DNA from: an uncultured Nioella sp.
Lineage (GTDB): Bacteria > Pseudomonadota > Alphaproteobacteria > Rhodobacterales > Rhodobacteraceae
Direction: 5' to 3'
Length of the DNA: 64,000 nt
Assembly (NCBI GenBank): GCA_947495575.1
Contig: CANLZL010000001.1
Location: forward strand, 620,001-684,000
A model generated the notes under the pieces. It saw nothing but the letters and a program-made list of their open reading frames with translations. It searched no databases and had not been told where the DNA came from. Both the position numbers and the translations under genes were made by a program. This document shows, piece by piece, positions 7,457 to 16,799 of this stretch; the first letter of the stretch is position 1; each line of letters opens with the position of its first letter.

Positions 7457-8703
7457 ACACCTGGCGTCAGGGCAATATAATTGGCCCGCAGATCGGTATC
7501 CTTTGGGCTTTGATCATCGTCACAACGTTGTCGGTCCTGCTGTCTTTTACCACCGGTTCAGCCTTTCGGCCCGGATTGATCGGCTCGTTGATCGCGGGTG
7601 TTGTCCTTGGGTTGGTTGCGGTACGGCAGGCAGAAATCAACGCCGCTGTCGGGTATAAAAGGGCGCGGCTGGATGTGATTGTCGGACTGGCGACCGTCTT
7701 GGGTGTCGTCCTTGGGTTTACCAATTTTGGACCGATCCTTTTTGGCCCAGAGACGTCATCGGGATTGAAACTGATGGCAGGGGTGCTTTTTGGACTGTCC
7801 ATGGGTTTTCCGATGGCCAAGATGCTGGATGGCTGCCCGGCGGGGTCTTTAACACGACATGAGTTTGAAGAGGCCGAGATCCGGTTTCTGAACGGATTTG
7901 GCTACATTTTCTTTACCGCGATTGTCGCCATCCCCTTCTACGTGATGGTAATGACCAGCCTGAAAAGCCAGGGTGAGCTGATTGCAAACCCGCTCGATTT
8001 CACCATCAATCTGGATCAAAGCTGGGGCGAGCTGTTCCGGTCCTATATCGAGCTGTTCCGGGATTTCAATTTCGGCAGCTACTTGTGGACCAGTCTCTAT
8101 GTCTCGATCCTGACGGTTTTCATCACGTTGGCCTTTTCGATCCCGGGCGCCTATGCCGTCGCGCGATTGCGCTTTAAGGGGCAGAAACCGCTGAGCAGAT
8201 CAATCCTGTTGATCTACATGGTGCCGATGATCGTTCTGGCCTTGCCGATTTACATCGTTTTCTCGGTCACGGGCCTAAGGAACACGATCCTTGGTATCGT
8301 CATGATCTATCCGGTCACAACGATCCCGGTCTCGCTCTATATGCTGCAGGGTTATTTCCGCGGGCTGCCTGCGGAAGTTGAAGAGGCCGGTCTGATGGAT
8401 GGGTTGAGTCGCCTCAAGGTGATCTGGAAAATCACCCTGCCACTCAGCCTGCCAGCGCTGGCCTCGGTTTCGCTTTATGTCTTCATGATTGCGTGGAACG
8501 AGTTCCTGCTGGCCCTGATGTTGTTGGATGATCCCAACATTTTCACCCTGACCCGTGGGGTCGCCTCACTAAACAGTTCCGAAGTACCGCGTCAGCACCT
8601 TATGGCGGGGGCCGTTATTGCCACTGTTCCGGTGATGGCGCTGTTCCTGGGGCTTGAAAAATTCATGACCAAAGGCCTGACGGCCGGGTCTGTCAAAGGA
8701 TGA
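7453..8703 (+). CDS. MalG-type ABC permease with extended N-terminus
   Basis: A 416-residue permease. The C-terminal ~280 residues are a standard MalG-type unit (GYIFFTAIVAIPFYVMVMTSLK, the EAA loop EEAGLMDGLSRLKVIWKITLP, then AWNEFLLALMLL). The first ~145 residues carry about four additional hydrophobic segments (near 13-30, 38-57, 73-93 and 103-120), which ordinary MalG proteins lack. The start at 7453 follows AAGGAGGATCTGTC. The stop overlaps the glycosidase gene by four bases. It should pair with the MalF-type permease upstream and the ATPase at 10007 to form the import channel. Confidence 0.92.
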   Translation: MNTWRQGNIIGPQIGILWALIIVTTLSVLLSFTTGSAFRPGLIGSLIAGVVLGLVAVRQAEINAAVGYKRARLDVIVGLATVLGVVLGFTNFGPILFGPETSSGLKLMAGVLFGLSMGFPMAKMLDGCPAGSLTRHEFEEAEIRFLNGFGYIFFTAIVAIPFYVMVMTSLKSQGELIANPLDFTINLDQSWGELFRSYIELFRDFNFGSYLWTSLYVSILTVFITLAFSIPGAYAVARLRFKGQKPLSRSILLIYMVPMIVLALPIYIVFSVTGLRNTILGIVMIYPVTTIPVSLYMLQGYFRGLPAEVEEAGLMDGLSRLKVIWKITLPLSLPALASVSLYVFMIAWNEFLLALMLLDDPNIFTLTRGVASLNSSEVPRQHLMAGAVIATVPVMALFLGLEKFMTKGLTAGSVKG

Positions 8704-10007
8704 CGGGAATGTTTGACATGACAGAGGATAGAATCAAACGGCTTGATGCCGAAGCACGTCGGATCCTGCAATTGAATGACAGGGCTGGTTATACTGTGCC
8801 GACAAGCGGCCTGTATCCCTACCAATGGAACTGGGACAGCGCCTTTGCCGCCTTGGGATTTGCCCAGTTCGATATTGATCGCGGCTGGAGTGAACTGGAA
8901 ACGCTGATGGCGGGGCAATGGGAAAACGGCATGGTGCCGCATATTCAGTTCCATGTCGATGATCCGGGCTATTTCCCTGGTGCCGGGATTTGGGGCACGG
9001 ATGATGCAATTGGCAAAGGGCCAGGCAGGGTGCCCTCTTCGGGCATCAGCCAGCCACCGGTTGCAGCCAGTTTCGCTTTGCGCTGTTATCAACTGGACGA
9101 AGGAGCAGGTCTGGAACGGCTGCGGGCGCTTTACCCCCGTTTGGCGGCCTTTCATCGCTGGTTCTTTGCTCATCGGCAAACCGCAGATGGGGCGATGGTT
9201 GTAACCCACCCATGGGAGGCGGGACGCGATAACGCTCCTGACTGGGACAGCGCCATGGCCGGCATTACGCCTGAGGGTGTACAGCCCTATACAAGGCGCG
9301 ACACCGGGCATGTGAATCCCGCGATGCGCCCAACCAAGGATGACTATGATCGCTATATCTGGCTGGTCCAGTTCGGGCGGGATCGGAAATGGGATCAGGA
9401 AAAGCTTGCCGCCGAAAACCCATTCCGGGTGGCCGATCCGACTATGACTTTTACGCTGATGCGGGCCTGCCGGGATCTGAAAATCATTGCAGAGGTATTG
9501 GGCGAGGACCAAGCAGAGATTAGCGGGTGGATTGAGCGATTGGAATCCGGCGCGGCATCGCTTTGGAATGAAGAAACCGGGGCCTATGACAGTCGCAATG
9601 AAGCGACCGGCGAATTCAATCACTGTGTGACGAATGCGTCTTTCCTTTGTTGGTGGGCAGGTCTGCGCGATGACCGCTCACTGACCGTGCTGAACCGGGT
9701 TCTAGATCAAGTGCGCTATGGCGTGCCCAGCTTTGACCCTGAGCATGAGAAGTTCGATGGATTGCGCTATTGGCGTGGACCGGTTTGGGGCATCATGAAC
9801 ATGATGATCGCCACCGGGCTGAAAGAGGCCGGTCACACTGTCGAGGCAGAACGCATTCGCGCGGCAACAGTCGCCCTGATCTCAGAAAATGGGTTTGCAG
9901 AATACTTTGATCCGCAGGACGGAACCCCTGCGGGCGGAGGCACATTTACATGGACGGCCGCCATCTGGCTTGGATGGGCAACGCCGAGCTTAGAGGAGGC
10001 TGAATAA
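8700..10007 (+). CDS. MGH1-like glycoside hydrolase
   Basis: A 435-residue (alpha/alpha)6-barrel enzyme of the MGH1-like (mannosylglycerate/glucosylglycerate hydrolase, GH63-related) type. Recognisable blocks are [37 protein letters not shown] (region of the general acid Asp), [18 protein letters not shown] and [20 protein letters not shown] (region of the catalytic base Glu). There is no signal peptide, so it acts in the cytosol on whatever the transporter imports. It overlaps the upstream permease by ATGA and the downstream ATPase by one base (TAATG). A glycosylglycerate or a related alpha-glycoside is the best guess for substrate; a trehalase-like role is not excluded. Confidence 0.82.
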   Translation: MTGMFDMTEDRIKRLDAEARRILQLNDRAGYTVPTSGLYPYQWNWDSAFAALGFAQFDIDRGWSELETLMAGQWENGMVPHIQFHVDDPGYFPGAGIWGTDDAIGKGPGRVPSSGISQPPVAASFALRCYQLDEGAGLERLRALYPRLAAFHRWFFAHRQTADGAMVVTHPWEAGRDNAPDWDSAMAGITPEGVQPYTRRDTGHVNPAMRPTKDDYDRYIWLVQFGRDRKWDQEKLAAENPFRVADPTMTFTLMRACRDLKIIAEVLGEDQAEISGWIERLESGAASLWNEETGAYDSRNEATGEFNHCVTNASFLCWWAGLRDDRSLTVLNRVLDQVRYGVPSFDPEHEKFDGLRYWRGPVWGIMNMMIATGLKEAGHTVEAERIRAATVALISENGFAEYFDPQDGTPAGGGTFTWTAAIWLGWATPSLEEAE

Positions 10008-11056
10008 TGGGCTCTATTACGTTGAAAGCCGTAGAAAAATGGTACGGCGAAGTTCAAGTGATCAAGGGTGTTGACCTTGAAATCGAAGATGGTGAATTCA
10101 TAATCTTTGTCGGCCCGTCCGGCTGCGGTAAATCGACCCTCTTGCGGATGATAGCGGGATTGGAAGAAACAAGTCGCGGTCAGATCATCATTGATGGGCG
10201 CGATGCAACGGCTGAGCCGCCCTCAAAACGTGGCCTTGCCATGGTGTTTCAGTCCTATGCGCTTTACCCGCATATGTCAGTGGCCGAAAACATGGGATTT
10301 TCGCTGAAAACGGCCGGCGCGCCCAAATCCGAGATCAATGAAAAAGTGTCAGAGGCCGCGCGGGCGCTGCGTCTGGAGGAGTATCTCGAACGCCGGCCAA
10401 AAGACCTGTCTGGCGGACAACGTCAACGTGTTGCCATTGGCCGATCGATTGTGCGCGACCCGACAGCCTTTTTGTTCGATGAGCCGCTTTCAAACCTCGA
10501 CGCGGCCCTGCGGGTTGAGATGCGTTATGAAATTGCCAAGCTACATGAGCAATTGACCAGTTCGATGATCTATGTGACCCACGATCAGGTCGAAGCGATG
10601 ACCCTTGCGGACCGCATTGTAGTTCTCAGCGCAGGCAAAATCGAACAGGTTGGCAGCCCAAGGGAGCTTTATGAACGGCCCGGGAACCTTTTTGTGGCGC
10701 AGTTCATCGGCTCTCCCAAGATGAATGTCTTACCCTGCACTGTGTCGGGCGGCGAATTCAGCCTGGAAGGCGGCCGTTCGGGCGCCGCGCCCGGAAAGGA
10801 CGGTGCGGTTCATCTCGGCATCCGTCCTGAGGCGATCGCTATAGGAGAAACAGGCACCGGGCATATGGACGGGGTTGTCGACCTTGTCGAATATCTTGGG
10901 TCCGACAATTTCCTCGTGGTTGATTGCGGCGCGTCAGGCAAACTGACAGTGCGCGCCGATGGAGAGGCCGTGATGAAGGTCGGTGACAAGGTAGGCCTGA
11001 CTTTTGCAGATGGCAAAACGCATTTCTTCGATGAGGCCGGCCTGGCAATTCGCTGA
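10007..11056 (+). CDS. MalK/UgpC-type ABC transporter ATP-binding protein
   Basis: A 349-residue sugar-importer ATPase. Walker [10 protein letters not shown] (about residues 36-44), Q-loop [12 protein letters not shown], signature [13 protein letters not shown], Walker [12 protein letters not shown] and the H-loop in [15 protein letters not shown] are all intact. The last ~110 residues form the TOBE-type regulatory domain of the MalK/UgpC subfamily. It is the last gene of the operon, shares one base with the glycosidase stop and is followed by a strong terminator at 11077. It powers the MalF/MalG-type permeases encoded upstream; such ATPases are often shared by several sugar importers. Confidence 0.95.
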   Translation: MGSITLKAVEKWYGEVQVIKGVDLEIEDGEFIIFVGPSGCGKSTLLRMIAGLEETSRGQIIIDGRDATAEPPSKRGLAMVFQSYALYPHMSVAENMGFSLKTAGAPKSEINEKVSEAARALRLEEYLERRPKDLSGGQRQRVAIGRSIVRDPTAFLFDEPLSNLDAALRVEMRYEIAKLHEQLTSSMIYVTHDQVEAMTLADRIVVLSAGKIEQVGSPRELYERPGNLFVAQFIGSPKMNVLPCTVSGGEFSLEGGRSGAAPGKDGAVHLGIRPEAIAIGETGTGHMDGVVDLVEYLGSDNFLVVDCGASGKLTVRADGEAVMKVGDKVGLTFADGKTHFFDEAGLAIR

Positions 11057-11076
11057 TCTATCAAAACCATGACTTG

Positions 11077-11119
11077 CCCCGTGGCCTGAGCTTTGCAACT
11101 CTGGCCACGGGGTTTTTTT
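11077..11119 (+). terminator. intrinsic terminator of the sugar operon
   Basis: CCCCGTGGCC (11077-11086) pairs perfectly with GGCCACGGGG (11103-11112), the inner GAG/CTC extends the stem, and seven T follow. Confidence 0.92.
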
Positions 11120-11150
11120 GTGCCCTTCGGTTTCGAAAAAGGACCTTGGT

Positions 11151-12152
11151 ATGAATTGGATGTTAGCGGTTTTGTCGAGTGTGGCCATGATTGTGGCCAC
11201 TGGTGTCGGCGCACAGGGATGGACAGTGTCCACCTATTCAGATCTGGGGTATTTTGGTGCAAATGTCCGGCAGGATGCGGCAGGCATCAGTTTTGGCTGC
11301 GGCGGGCGTTATCCCTCTGCCGATCCGATGCTTGGTGAGGATAGCACCGGCAATCGCCCATATACTTTCGGGGTTGAGGTCAGTGTCAACATCTTGCCCT
11401 ACAGCATTCCGGACCGGCGCAGCGATGTTTTGGTGGCCGTTGGAGGGCAGGGCTTCCAGTTCCCGATGATGTTGTTCAGTGACCTTGATGGTGCGTGGAT
11501 CAGCGACGTGTCCCTTGGCGACCCGCTGGTTGCGGCATTGATGACGGGATCAGGCGGTATTCAGGTCTGGGCGGGCCAAACCTTGCTGGATCAGCCGACC
11601 GAAACCACTCTGGCACAGTCCTTGTATGACGCGATCCAGTTTTGCGACAGTCATTGGATAGCGGCGGGAACGCCGCTTCCGGCCCATTCTGTGTCGGTGA
11701 TCCAGACCTTACGCAGACAGGTCAGCACTCCGGCGCCTGCAGCGATCACAATGGAAGCTGCCATGCTGGCCGATGTCACCGCCAATTGCGGTGGGGCGGG
11801 ACAAGTGTCTGCCGACGCTATTGGGCGAAGCGATTTTGACGGCGACGGAGCAGAAGATATTTTGCTGGCATGGAATGGCGTGTCCTGCAGCACCGGCCCT
11901 ATGGTGGGCTCAAGGGGGGCTGGGCAATGCGGCATGCAAAACTGTCTCAACACCGCTTACCTGTCATCACAATACCAACTTGGCCTTGATCCTTGGGGTA
12001 TGCTTGCGCTGGATGCCTGGACGGACCCAAGTAACCCCGGCGATATCCTGATGTCAGTCGCGCAGAATGTGTGTGTGCAGCTGCAATTGCAGCCTGATTG
12101 TGTGATCCGGCGGCGGTGGAATGGCGTAGATTTTGTGCAGGTTCCGCGCTAA
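11151..12152 (+). CDS. secreted protein with an FG-GAP-like DxDGDG motif
   Basis: A 333-residue exported protein of unknown function. A signal peptide covers about residues 1-22 (MNWMLAVLSSVAMIVATGVGAQG). The mature part is rich in Gly and Asp with several cysteines, and carries SDFDGDGAEDILLAWNG near residue 230, a calcium-binding loop of the FG-GAP/VCBS kind. The ATG at 11151 follows AAGGA; an earlier in-frame ATG at 11118 would abut the terminator T-run. It stands alone between two stem-loops (11077-11119 and 12158-12202), so it is probably a single-gene unit. Confidence 0.65.
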   Translation: MNWMLAVLSSVAMIVATGVGAQGWTVSTYSDLGYFGANVRQDAAGISFGCGGRYPSADPMLGEDSTGNRPYTFGVEVSVNILPYSIPDRRSDVLVAVGGQGFQFPMMLFSDLDGAWISDVSLGDPLVAALMTGSGGIQVWAGQTLLDQPTETTLAQSLYDAIQFCDSHWIAAGTPLPAHSVSVIQTLRRQVSTPAPAAITMEAAMLADVTANCGGAGQVSADAIGRSDFDGDGAEDILLAWNGVSCSTGPMVGSRGAGQCGMQNCLNTAYLSSQYQLGLDPWGMLALDAWTDPSNPGDILMSVAQNVCVQLQLQPDCVIRRRWNGVDFVQVPR

Positions 12153-12157
12153 AGCGA

Positions 12158-12202
12158 GTGACACAGCAGTTCGCGCTATGCGCTGAACTGGCTTTGTGTC
12201 AC
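12158..12202 (+). other. long stem-loop downstream of the secreted protein gene
   Basis: GTGACACA (12158-12165) pairs with TGTGTCAC (12195-12202), and inside it CAGTTC pairs with GAACTG and GCGC with GCGC around a short apex. Only a broken T-rich run follows (from 12206), so it may be a weak terminator or an mRNA end structure. Confidence 0.55.
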
Positions 12203-12239
12203 ACTATTTCAAGTTACTTTAACTTTTCAGGTCAACACT

Positions 12240-12932
12240 TTGGAACCAATTGTTTTTATTCCTGGAATGATGTGCGATGCTCGCCAATTTGGCCCGCAAA
12301 TGCAAGTCCTGTCGCGTGATCGCTCGGTCCAGATAGCCGGGATTGGCGGGGCAGATAATATTCGTGATCTCGCAACCCAAGTGTTGGAGCATGCGCCCGA
12401 GCGTTTTGCCCTGGCAGGTCATTCGTTGGGCGGTGCTGTGGCAATGGAGGTTGTGCGCAGGGCGCCAGACCGTGTCAGCCGTCTCGCTCTTATTTCGACA
12501 GACCCACTGACCGAACCGCCCAACGTTGCCGCCGAACGCGACCTTGCCATTGCGCGGGCTAAGGCGGGCCGCCTGGCAGACGTTATCCGAGAGACTATTC
12601 CGGACGAAAACTATGCCCCTGGCACTAGGCAAGACGCGATTATTGAGCTGGTTCAGGCCATGGCACTCAATATGGGAATCCAAGTCTACCTGCAGCAATC
12701 AAAGGCGATGCAACGCCGTCCGGATCAACAGGGAACCCTTCGCCGTATCGCAGTCCCTACGCTGGTCTTATGTGGAATCTACGACAGAATTACGCCGCCA
12801 AGGCGCCACGAGTTAATGGCAGAGTTGATACCCAATGCCGGTTTGGTCTCTCTTGATGGGGCAGGCCACATGCCGACGCTCGAACAACCGCAGGCGGTGT
12901 TGAAAGTGATGCGGGAATGGTTGGCGGCCTGA
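12240..12932 (+). CDS. alpha/beta hydrolase
   Basis: A 230-residue small alpha/beta hydrolase. IVFIPGMMCDARQF gives the oxyanion region, GHSLGG the nucleophile elbow, GIYDRITPP the acid and DGAGHMPTLEQP the catalytic histidine. The C-terminal block PTLVLCGIYDRITPPRRHEL is typical of the bacterial family. The frame opens at a TTG at 12240 that gives the full N-terminal strand; the next ATG (12267) would remove it, so TTG is favoured although its ribosome binding site is weak. It lies next to the PHB cluster, convergent with phaZ, but nothing in the sequence ties it to PHB turnover. The substrate is unknown. Confidence 0.8.
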   Translation: MEPIVFIPGMMCDARQFGPQMQVLSRDRSVQIAGIGGADNIRDLATQVLEHAPERFALAGHSLGGAVAMEVVRRAPDRVSRLALISTDPLTEPPNVAAERDLAIARAKAGRLADVIRETIPDENYAPGTRQDAIIELVQAMALNMGIQVYLQQSKAMQRRPDQQGTLRRIAVPTLVLCGIYDRITPPRRHELMAELIPNAGLVSLDGAGHMPTLEQPQAVLKVMREWLAA

Positions 12933-12947
12933 CCCGGCCGCCAAGTC

Positions 12948-14210
12948 TTACTCAGCGACCGCACGCACGCCTGCCGGCTTTGGCGCGTTTGAATCGATAA
13001 AGTCCAGAACCAGAGGCCGGATGTTGTTCCGCCAGCTTTTGCCGGCGAAAATTCCGTAATGGCCCGCTTCGGGTTCGAGGTAGTTTGCCTTTTTCGAATC
13101 CGGCAACCCAGTGCATAGCCGCAGCGCAGCAACACATTGCCCGGGGGCCGAGATATCGTCTTTGCCACCTTCAACAGTTTTCACCGCGACATTGGTGATT
13201 TTGCCCAAATCGACTTGTTTGCCATCAACGACAAACCGATTCTGTGCAATTTCGAGGCCTTTGAAGATGCGTTCGACAGTCGACAGGTAAAATTCTGCCG
13301 TCATATCCATGACCGCGAGGTACTCATCGTAAAAGCGGTTGTGCTTGTCGTGATCAGAGGCCTCGCCTTTGGCGACACGCAGGATCTGATCAGAAAAAGC
13401 CTTGGTGTGTTTCTCAGCATTCATTGCCATGAAACTGGCCAGCTGTTGCAAGCCCGGATAAACCATGCGGCCGGCGCCTTCATATTTGAAACCGACCCGC
13501 TGTAAAACATGTTGTTCCAGTTGCCCCATCGTGATGCGATTGCCGAAATCGGTTACGTCCGTCGCTGCGGCATCTGGATCAATCGGGCCACCGATCAAGG
13601 TCAGGGTTCTGGGTTGCGCATCGGGATCTTCTTCGGCGAGATATGCGGTCGCGGCCAATGCAAGCGGCGCCGGTTGGCAAACGGCAATCACATTGCTGTC
13701 TGGTCCCATTTCGCGAAGGAAATCAACAAGATATAGAGTGTAATCTTCGATGTCGAATTTGCCTTCCGACACCGGGATATCACGCGCATTGTGCCAATCT
13801 GTGATGTAGACGTCACAATCAGGAAGCAAGCTGACGACAGTAGACCGAAGGAGGGTCGCGTAGTGACCCGACATCGGTGCCACAAGCAACACTTTGCGTC
13901 CCGTGGGTTCGCGGCCCTGAACTTTGAATCGGATCAAGTCGCCAAACGGCCGGGCAAGGACAACCTCAACATCAACCATATGGTCGCGACCATCGTCGCC
14001 GGGGATGGAATAGATGTTCCAGTCCGGCTTGGCGACCATGCGCTGGAAACTACGTTCCATCACTTCGCCCCAGGCGGCTGTCATCTTCAAACCGGGGTGT
14101 GGAACGAGTCCAAGTTGCGGAAAGGAACACATGGCTTGGGCGGTTGCACCCATCCATTGATTGGTCAGACGGACCGATTCCATGAAATCGTAGGTCAGAA
14201 GGTATTTCAT
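12948..14210 (-). CDS. phaZ: intracellular polyhydroxyalkanoate depolymerase
   Basis: A 420-residue intracellular PHB depolymerase. It mobilises stored polyhydroxybutyrate to hydroxybutyrate units. The protein has the typical start MKYLLTYDFMES, the block VLLVAPMSGHYATLLRSTV, DCDVYITDWHNARDIPVSEG and the nucleophile region VIAVCQPAPLALAATAYL, where a Cys replaces the Ser of lipases. The end EAGHYGIFAGKSWRNNIRP supplies the catalytic His and belongs to the C-terminal PHB depolymerase domain. Length agrees with the family. It is divergent from phaC, with 128 bases between the starts, an arrangement common in alphaproteobacteria. Confidence 0.95.
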   Translation of the reverse strand: MKYLLTYDFMESVRLTNQWMGATAQAMCSFPQLGLVPHPGLKMTAAWGEVMERSFQRMVAKPDWNIYSIPGDDGRDHMVDVEVVLARPFGDLIRFKVQGREPTGRKVLLVAPMSGHYATLLRSTVVSLLPDCDVYITDWHNARDIPVSEGKFDIEDYTLYLVDFLREMGPDSNVIAVCQPAPLALAATAYLAEEDPDAQPRTLTLIGGPIDPDAAATDVTDFGNRITMGQLEQHVLQRVGFKYEGAGRMVYPGLQQLASFMAMNAEKHTKAFSDQILRVAKGEASDHDKHNRFYDEYLAVMDMTAEFYLSTVERIFKGLEIAQNRFVVDGKQVDLGKITNVAVKTVEGGKDDISAPGQCVAALRLCTGLPDSKKANYLEPEAGHYGIFAGKSWRNNIRPLVLDFIDSNAPKPAGVRAVAE

Positions 14211-14338
14211 CGCAGCGTGACTCCTGCAAAACTAACAGTGAACCGGTGGATAATCCGACCGGATCAATTCGTCGCTTTGCCCCTCTCCACTGGCAAGGCT
14301 TATATGCACATGCAGCATTGAGAGGGCAAAATCAAGAT

Positions 14339-16156
14339 ATGGTAGACAAGCTTGACAGAGGAGACGAGGCTGTGGGGGAAAATCTTGACCGCCTGAACGC
14401 TAACCTGGCCAAGATGGAAGAGCTGACCAAACGCATGGTCACTGCCCTCGGCCAAAAAGACCTGACGCATGATTCCGGTTTGGCCGGTCCGGGCCAGGAT
14501 CTGTACATGAAAGCGGGCTCCGCCTATTTCAATCAGATGATAACGGACCCAAGCAAGATCATGGGCCAGCAGGTCACATATTGGTCGAAAGCATTAGAGA
14601 ATTTCATCGAGACCCAGCAGGCCATTGCAAGCGGCACATTTGAGATTGCTGAGGCTGAGGATGAAGAGCCTATAAAGGACCGTCGTTTCGCAAACCCTAT
14701 GTGGCGCACGCATCCCTATTTCCGCTTTGTGCGTAAGCAGTTTGAGCTGAACTCGGACGCGTTGGAAAAGACGCTGAACGAGATGGACGGGCTAGATCCA
14801 AAAGAGCGCGCCCGGGTCGAATTTTTTTCACGCCAGATCGTCGATCTTTTTGCACCGACCAACTACCTCGCAACCAATCCGGATGCGCTTGAGAAGGCCG
14901 TCGAGACGGATGGGCAAAGCCTTGTCGATGGCATGGAAAACCTTGTGCGTGACATCGAAGCGAACAAAGGTGATCTTTTGCCAACCCTGGCCGACCCAAA
15001 CGCCTTCACCGTAGGCGAGAATATCGGGGCCTCTGAGGGCAAAGTCGTCTACCGCAACGATATGATGGAACTGATACAGTTCTCTCCTTTGACCGAGACG
15101 GTGTGCCGCACCCCGCTCGTCATTTTCCCGCCCTGGATTAACAAATTCTACATACTCGACCTGAAGCCGAAAAATTCATTGATCCGCTGGATCGTCGAAC
15201 AAGGCTTCACACTGTTCGTGGTCAGTTGGCGCAATCCGGGTCCTGAGGATGCTGACGTTGGTTTGGAAACCTATATGGAAGAGGGGTATCTGAAAGCGAT
15301 TGAGGTCGCCAAAGACATCTCAGGCGAAAAGCAGGTCAATGCAGTTGGCTATTGCGTTGCCGGAACCACGTTGAGCGCAACATTGGCGCTTTTGAACAAG
15401 CGCGGGGATAAATCTATCAAGTCTGCGACCCTGTTCACGACGCTCACCGATTTTTCGGATCAGGGCGAATTTACGGTCTTCCTACAGGATGATTTTGTGG
15501 ACGCCATTGAACGAGAGGTGGACGAGAAGGGGTATCTTGACAGTTTCTTTATGTCCAAGACCTTCAGTTTCTTGCGCTCCAATGACCTCGTTTATGGGCC
15601 TGCGATCCGCAGCTATATGATGGGCGAGGCGCCACCGGCCTTCGATCTGCTTTACTGGAATGGTGACAGCACCAATTTGCCCGGCAAAATGACCGTCCAG
15701 TATTTGCGGCAGCTTTGTCAGGGCAATGCATTGGCAAGCGATGGGTTCAAGGTTTTTGGTGAAAGCCTGCATATCAAGGATGTCAAAGTGCCGGTTTGCG
15801 CAATCGCCTGCGAAACCGATCACATCGCCCAATGGAAGCAAAGCTTTCGAGGGGTCGAACAAATGGGCTCACGCAATAAGACATTCATCCTGTCCGAGTC
15901 CGGGCATATCGCTGGCATCGTCAATCCACCGTCGAAAAAGAAATACGGACATTACACAAATGACAAGGTCAAAGGAACGCCTGAGGAGTGGCTGGACGCA
16001 GCGGATTTCAACGAAGGCAGTTGGTGGCCCCGGTGGGAAGAATGGCTTCGTAGCCGCTCTGGCGCACAGGTACCGGCCCGAATTCCCGGTGAGTCGGGCT
16101 ATGAAGCGCTCTGTGATGCGCCCGGCACCTATGTGTTGAAATCGTCAAAAGACTGA
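14339..16156 (+). CDS. phaC: class I polyhydroxyalkanoate synthase
   Basis: A 605-residue class I PHA synthase that polymerises (R)-3-hydroxyacyl-CoA on the granule surface. The N-terminal PhaC domain includes NPMWRTHPYFRFVRKQFEL and PTNYLATNP. The catalytic lipase-like box is GYCVAG with Cys339. The remaining triad residues sit in ACETDHIAQWK (Asp) and ESGHIAGIVNPP (His). ATG 14339 is taken as start; GTG 14372, preceded by GAGGAG, is a serious alternative, and the frame upstream of 14339 has no family likeness. It is followed by phaP and phaR, giving the usual phaZ-phaC-phaP-phaR order. Confidence 0.95.
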   Translation: MVDKLDRGDEAVGENLDRLNANLAKMEELTKRMVTALGQKDLTHDSGLAGPGQDLYMKAGSAYFNQMITDPSKIMGQQVTYWSKALENFIETQQAIASGTFEIAEAEDEEPIKDRRFANPMWRTHPYFRFVRKQFELNSDALEKTLNEMDGLDPKERARVEFFSRQIVDLFAPTNYLATNPDALEKAVETDGQSLVDGMENLVRDIEANKGDLLPTLADPNAFTVGENIGASEGKVVYRNDMMELIQFSPLTETVCRTPLVIFPPWINKFYILDLKPKNSLIRWIVEQGFTLFVVSWRNPGPEDADVGLETYMEEGYLKAIEVAKDISGEKQVNAVGYCVAGTTLSATLALLNKRGDKSIKSATLFTTLTDFSDQGEFTVFLQDDFVDAIEREVDEKGYLDSFFMSKTFSFLRSNDLVYGPAIRSYMMGEAPPAFDLLYWNGDSTNLPGKMTVQYLRQLCQGNALASDGFKVFGESLHIKDVKVPVCAIACETDHIAQWKQSFRGVEQMGSRNKTFILSESGHIAGIVNPPSKKKYGHYTNDKVKGTPEEWLDAADFNEGSWWPRWEEWLRSRSGAQVPARIPGESGYEALCDAPGTYVLKSSKD

Positions 16157-16180
16157 TTTTGTTCATCATTGTGAAATTTT

Positions 16181-16231
16181 TGCTGCAGTGCAGAAAAAAG
16201 ACTTGAAATTCTGCACTGCAGCATGCATATT
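16181..16231 (+). promoter_or_regulatory. phaP promoter with two PhaR operator boxes
   Basis: Two CTGC-N3-GCAG boxes lie at 16183-16193 and 16211-16221; this is the PhaR recognition pattern known from Paracoccus. They are part of a perfect 15-bp inverted repeat (16181-16195 with 16209-16223). The second box falls inside the spacer of TTGAAA (16203-16208)-N17-CATATT (16226-16231), so bound PhaR would block RNA polymerase. Box and promoter are seen directly; the regulator assignment follows from the family. Confidence 0.85.
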
Positions 16232-16298
16232 CCTTTCAGACGCTGAGAAGCGCCACGAAATGACCCGCCCTCGTAAGGCAAACTCAGGAGTATGACCC

Positions 16299-16745
16299 AT
16301 GGCTAAAACCAACGATTTCACCAAATACATCAACGAAGCTCTGGCAGCTTTCCCTGTTGATACATCCGCTTACAACGAAGCTTTCCAGTCTTCCGCCGCA
16401 ATGGGCGAAAAACTGTCGAAAGTTGCTCTGGAAGCAGCTGAAAAATCCACCGAGATCTCTGCTCAGTGGACCAAAGACACCATCGCAAAAGTTGGCGATG
16501 TTGCGGCTGTTAAATCCGAGCCCACCGACTACACCAAAGCAATGACCGATTTCGCATCGGCTCAAGCTGAAATGACTGCAGAAACTCTGGCTGCTTTCGC
16601 TGAAGTTGCGAAAAAAGTTCAGATGGAAACCGTTGAGCTGCTGATGGCTGCTGGCAAAGAAGCTTCCGAAGAAGCAACTGCCGCTGTTAAAAAAGCAACT
16701 GCTGACGTCACCACCGCAGCGAAGAAAGCCGCAAAAGCCTCCTAA
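16299..16745 (+). CDS. phaP: phasin (PHB granule coat protein)
   Basis: A 148-residue phasin that coats PHB granules and limits their coalescence. It is a helical, Ala-, Lys- and Glu-rich protein with the phasin-type central repeat of amphipathic helices (SAAMGEKLSKVALEAAEK, TKAMTDFASAQAEMTAETLA, KKVQMETVELLMAAGKEA) and a Lys/Ala-rich tail (KKATADVTTAAKKAAKAS). The start follows CTCAGGAG with an eight-base spacer. Codon use is strikingly uniform (GCT, GAA, AAA, TCC), as expected for a highly expressed gene. It has its own PhaR-controlled promoter and its own terminator at 16800. Confidence 0.93.
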   Translation: MAKTNDFTKYINEALAAFPVDTSAYNEAFQSSAAMGEKLSKVALEAAEKSTEISAQWTKDTIAKVGDVAAVKSEPTDYTKAMTDFASAQAEMTAETLAAFAEVAKKVQMETVELLMAAGKEASEEATAAVKKATADVTTAAKKAAKAS

Positions 16746-16799
16746 GAGCGCCTTTGACGGCATCGCGCGGACTTCCTCCCACCCGCTGCGATGATAAGA

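Noticed and set aside
8592-9623. A 343-codon minus-strand frame opposite the glycosidase
   Set aside because: Antisense to an intact glycosidase; composition is typical of a shadow frame.
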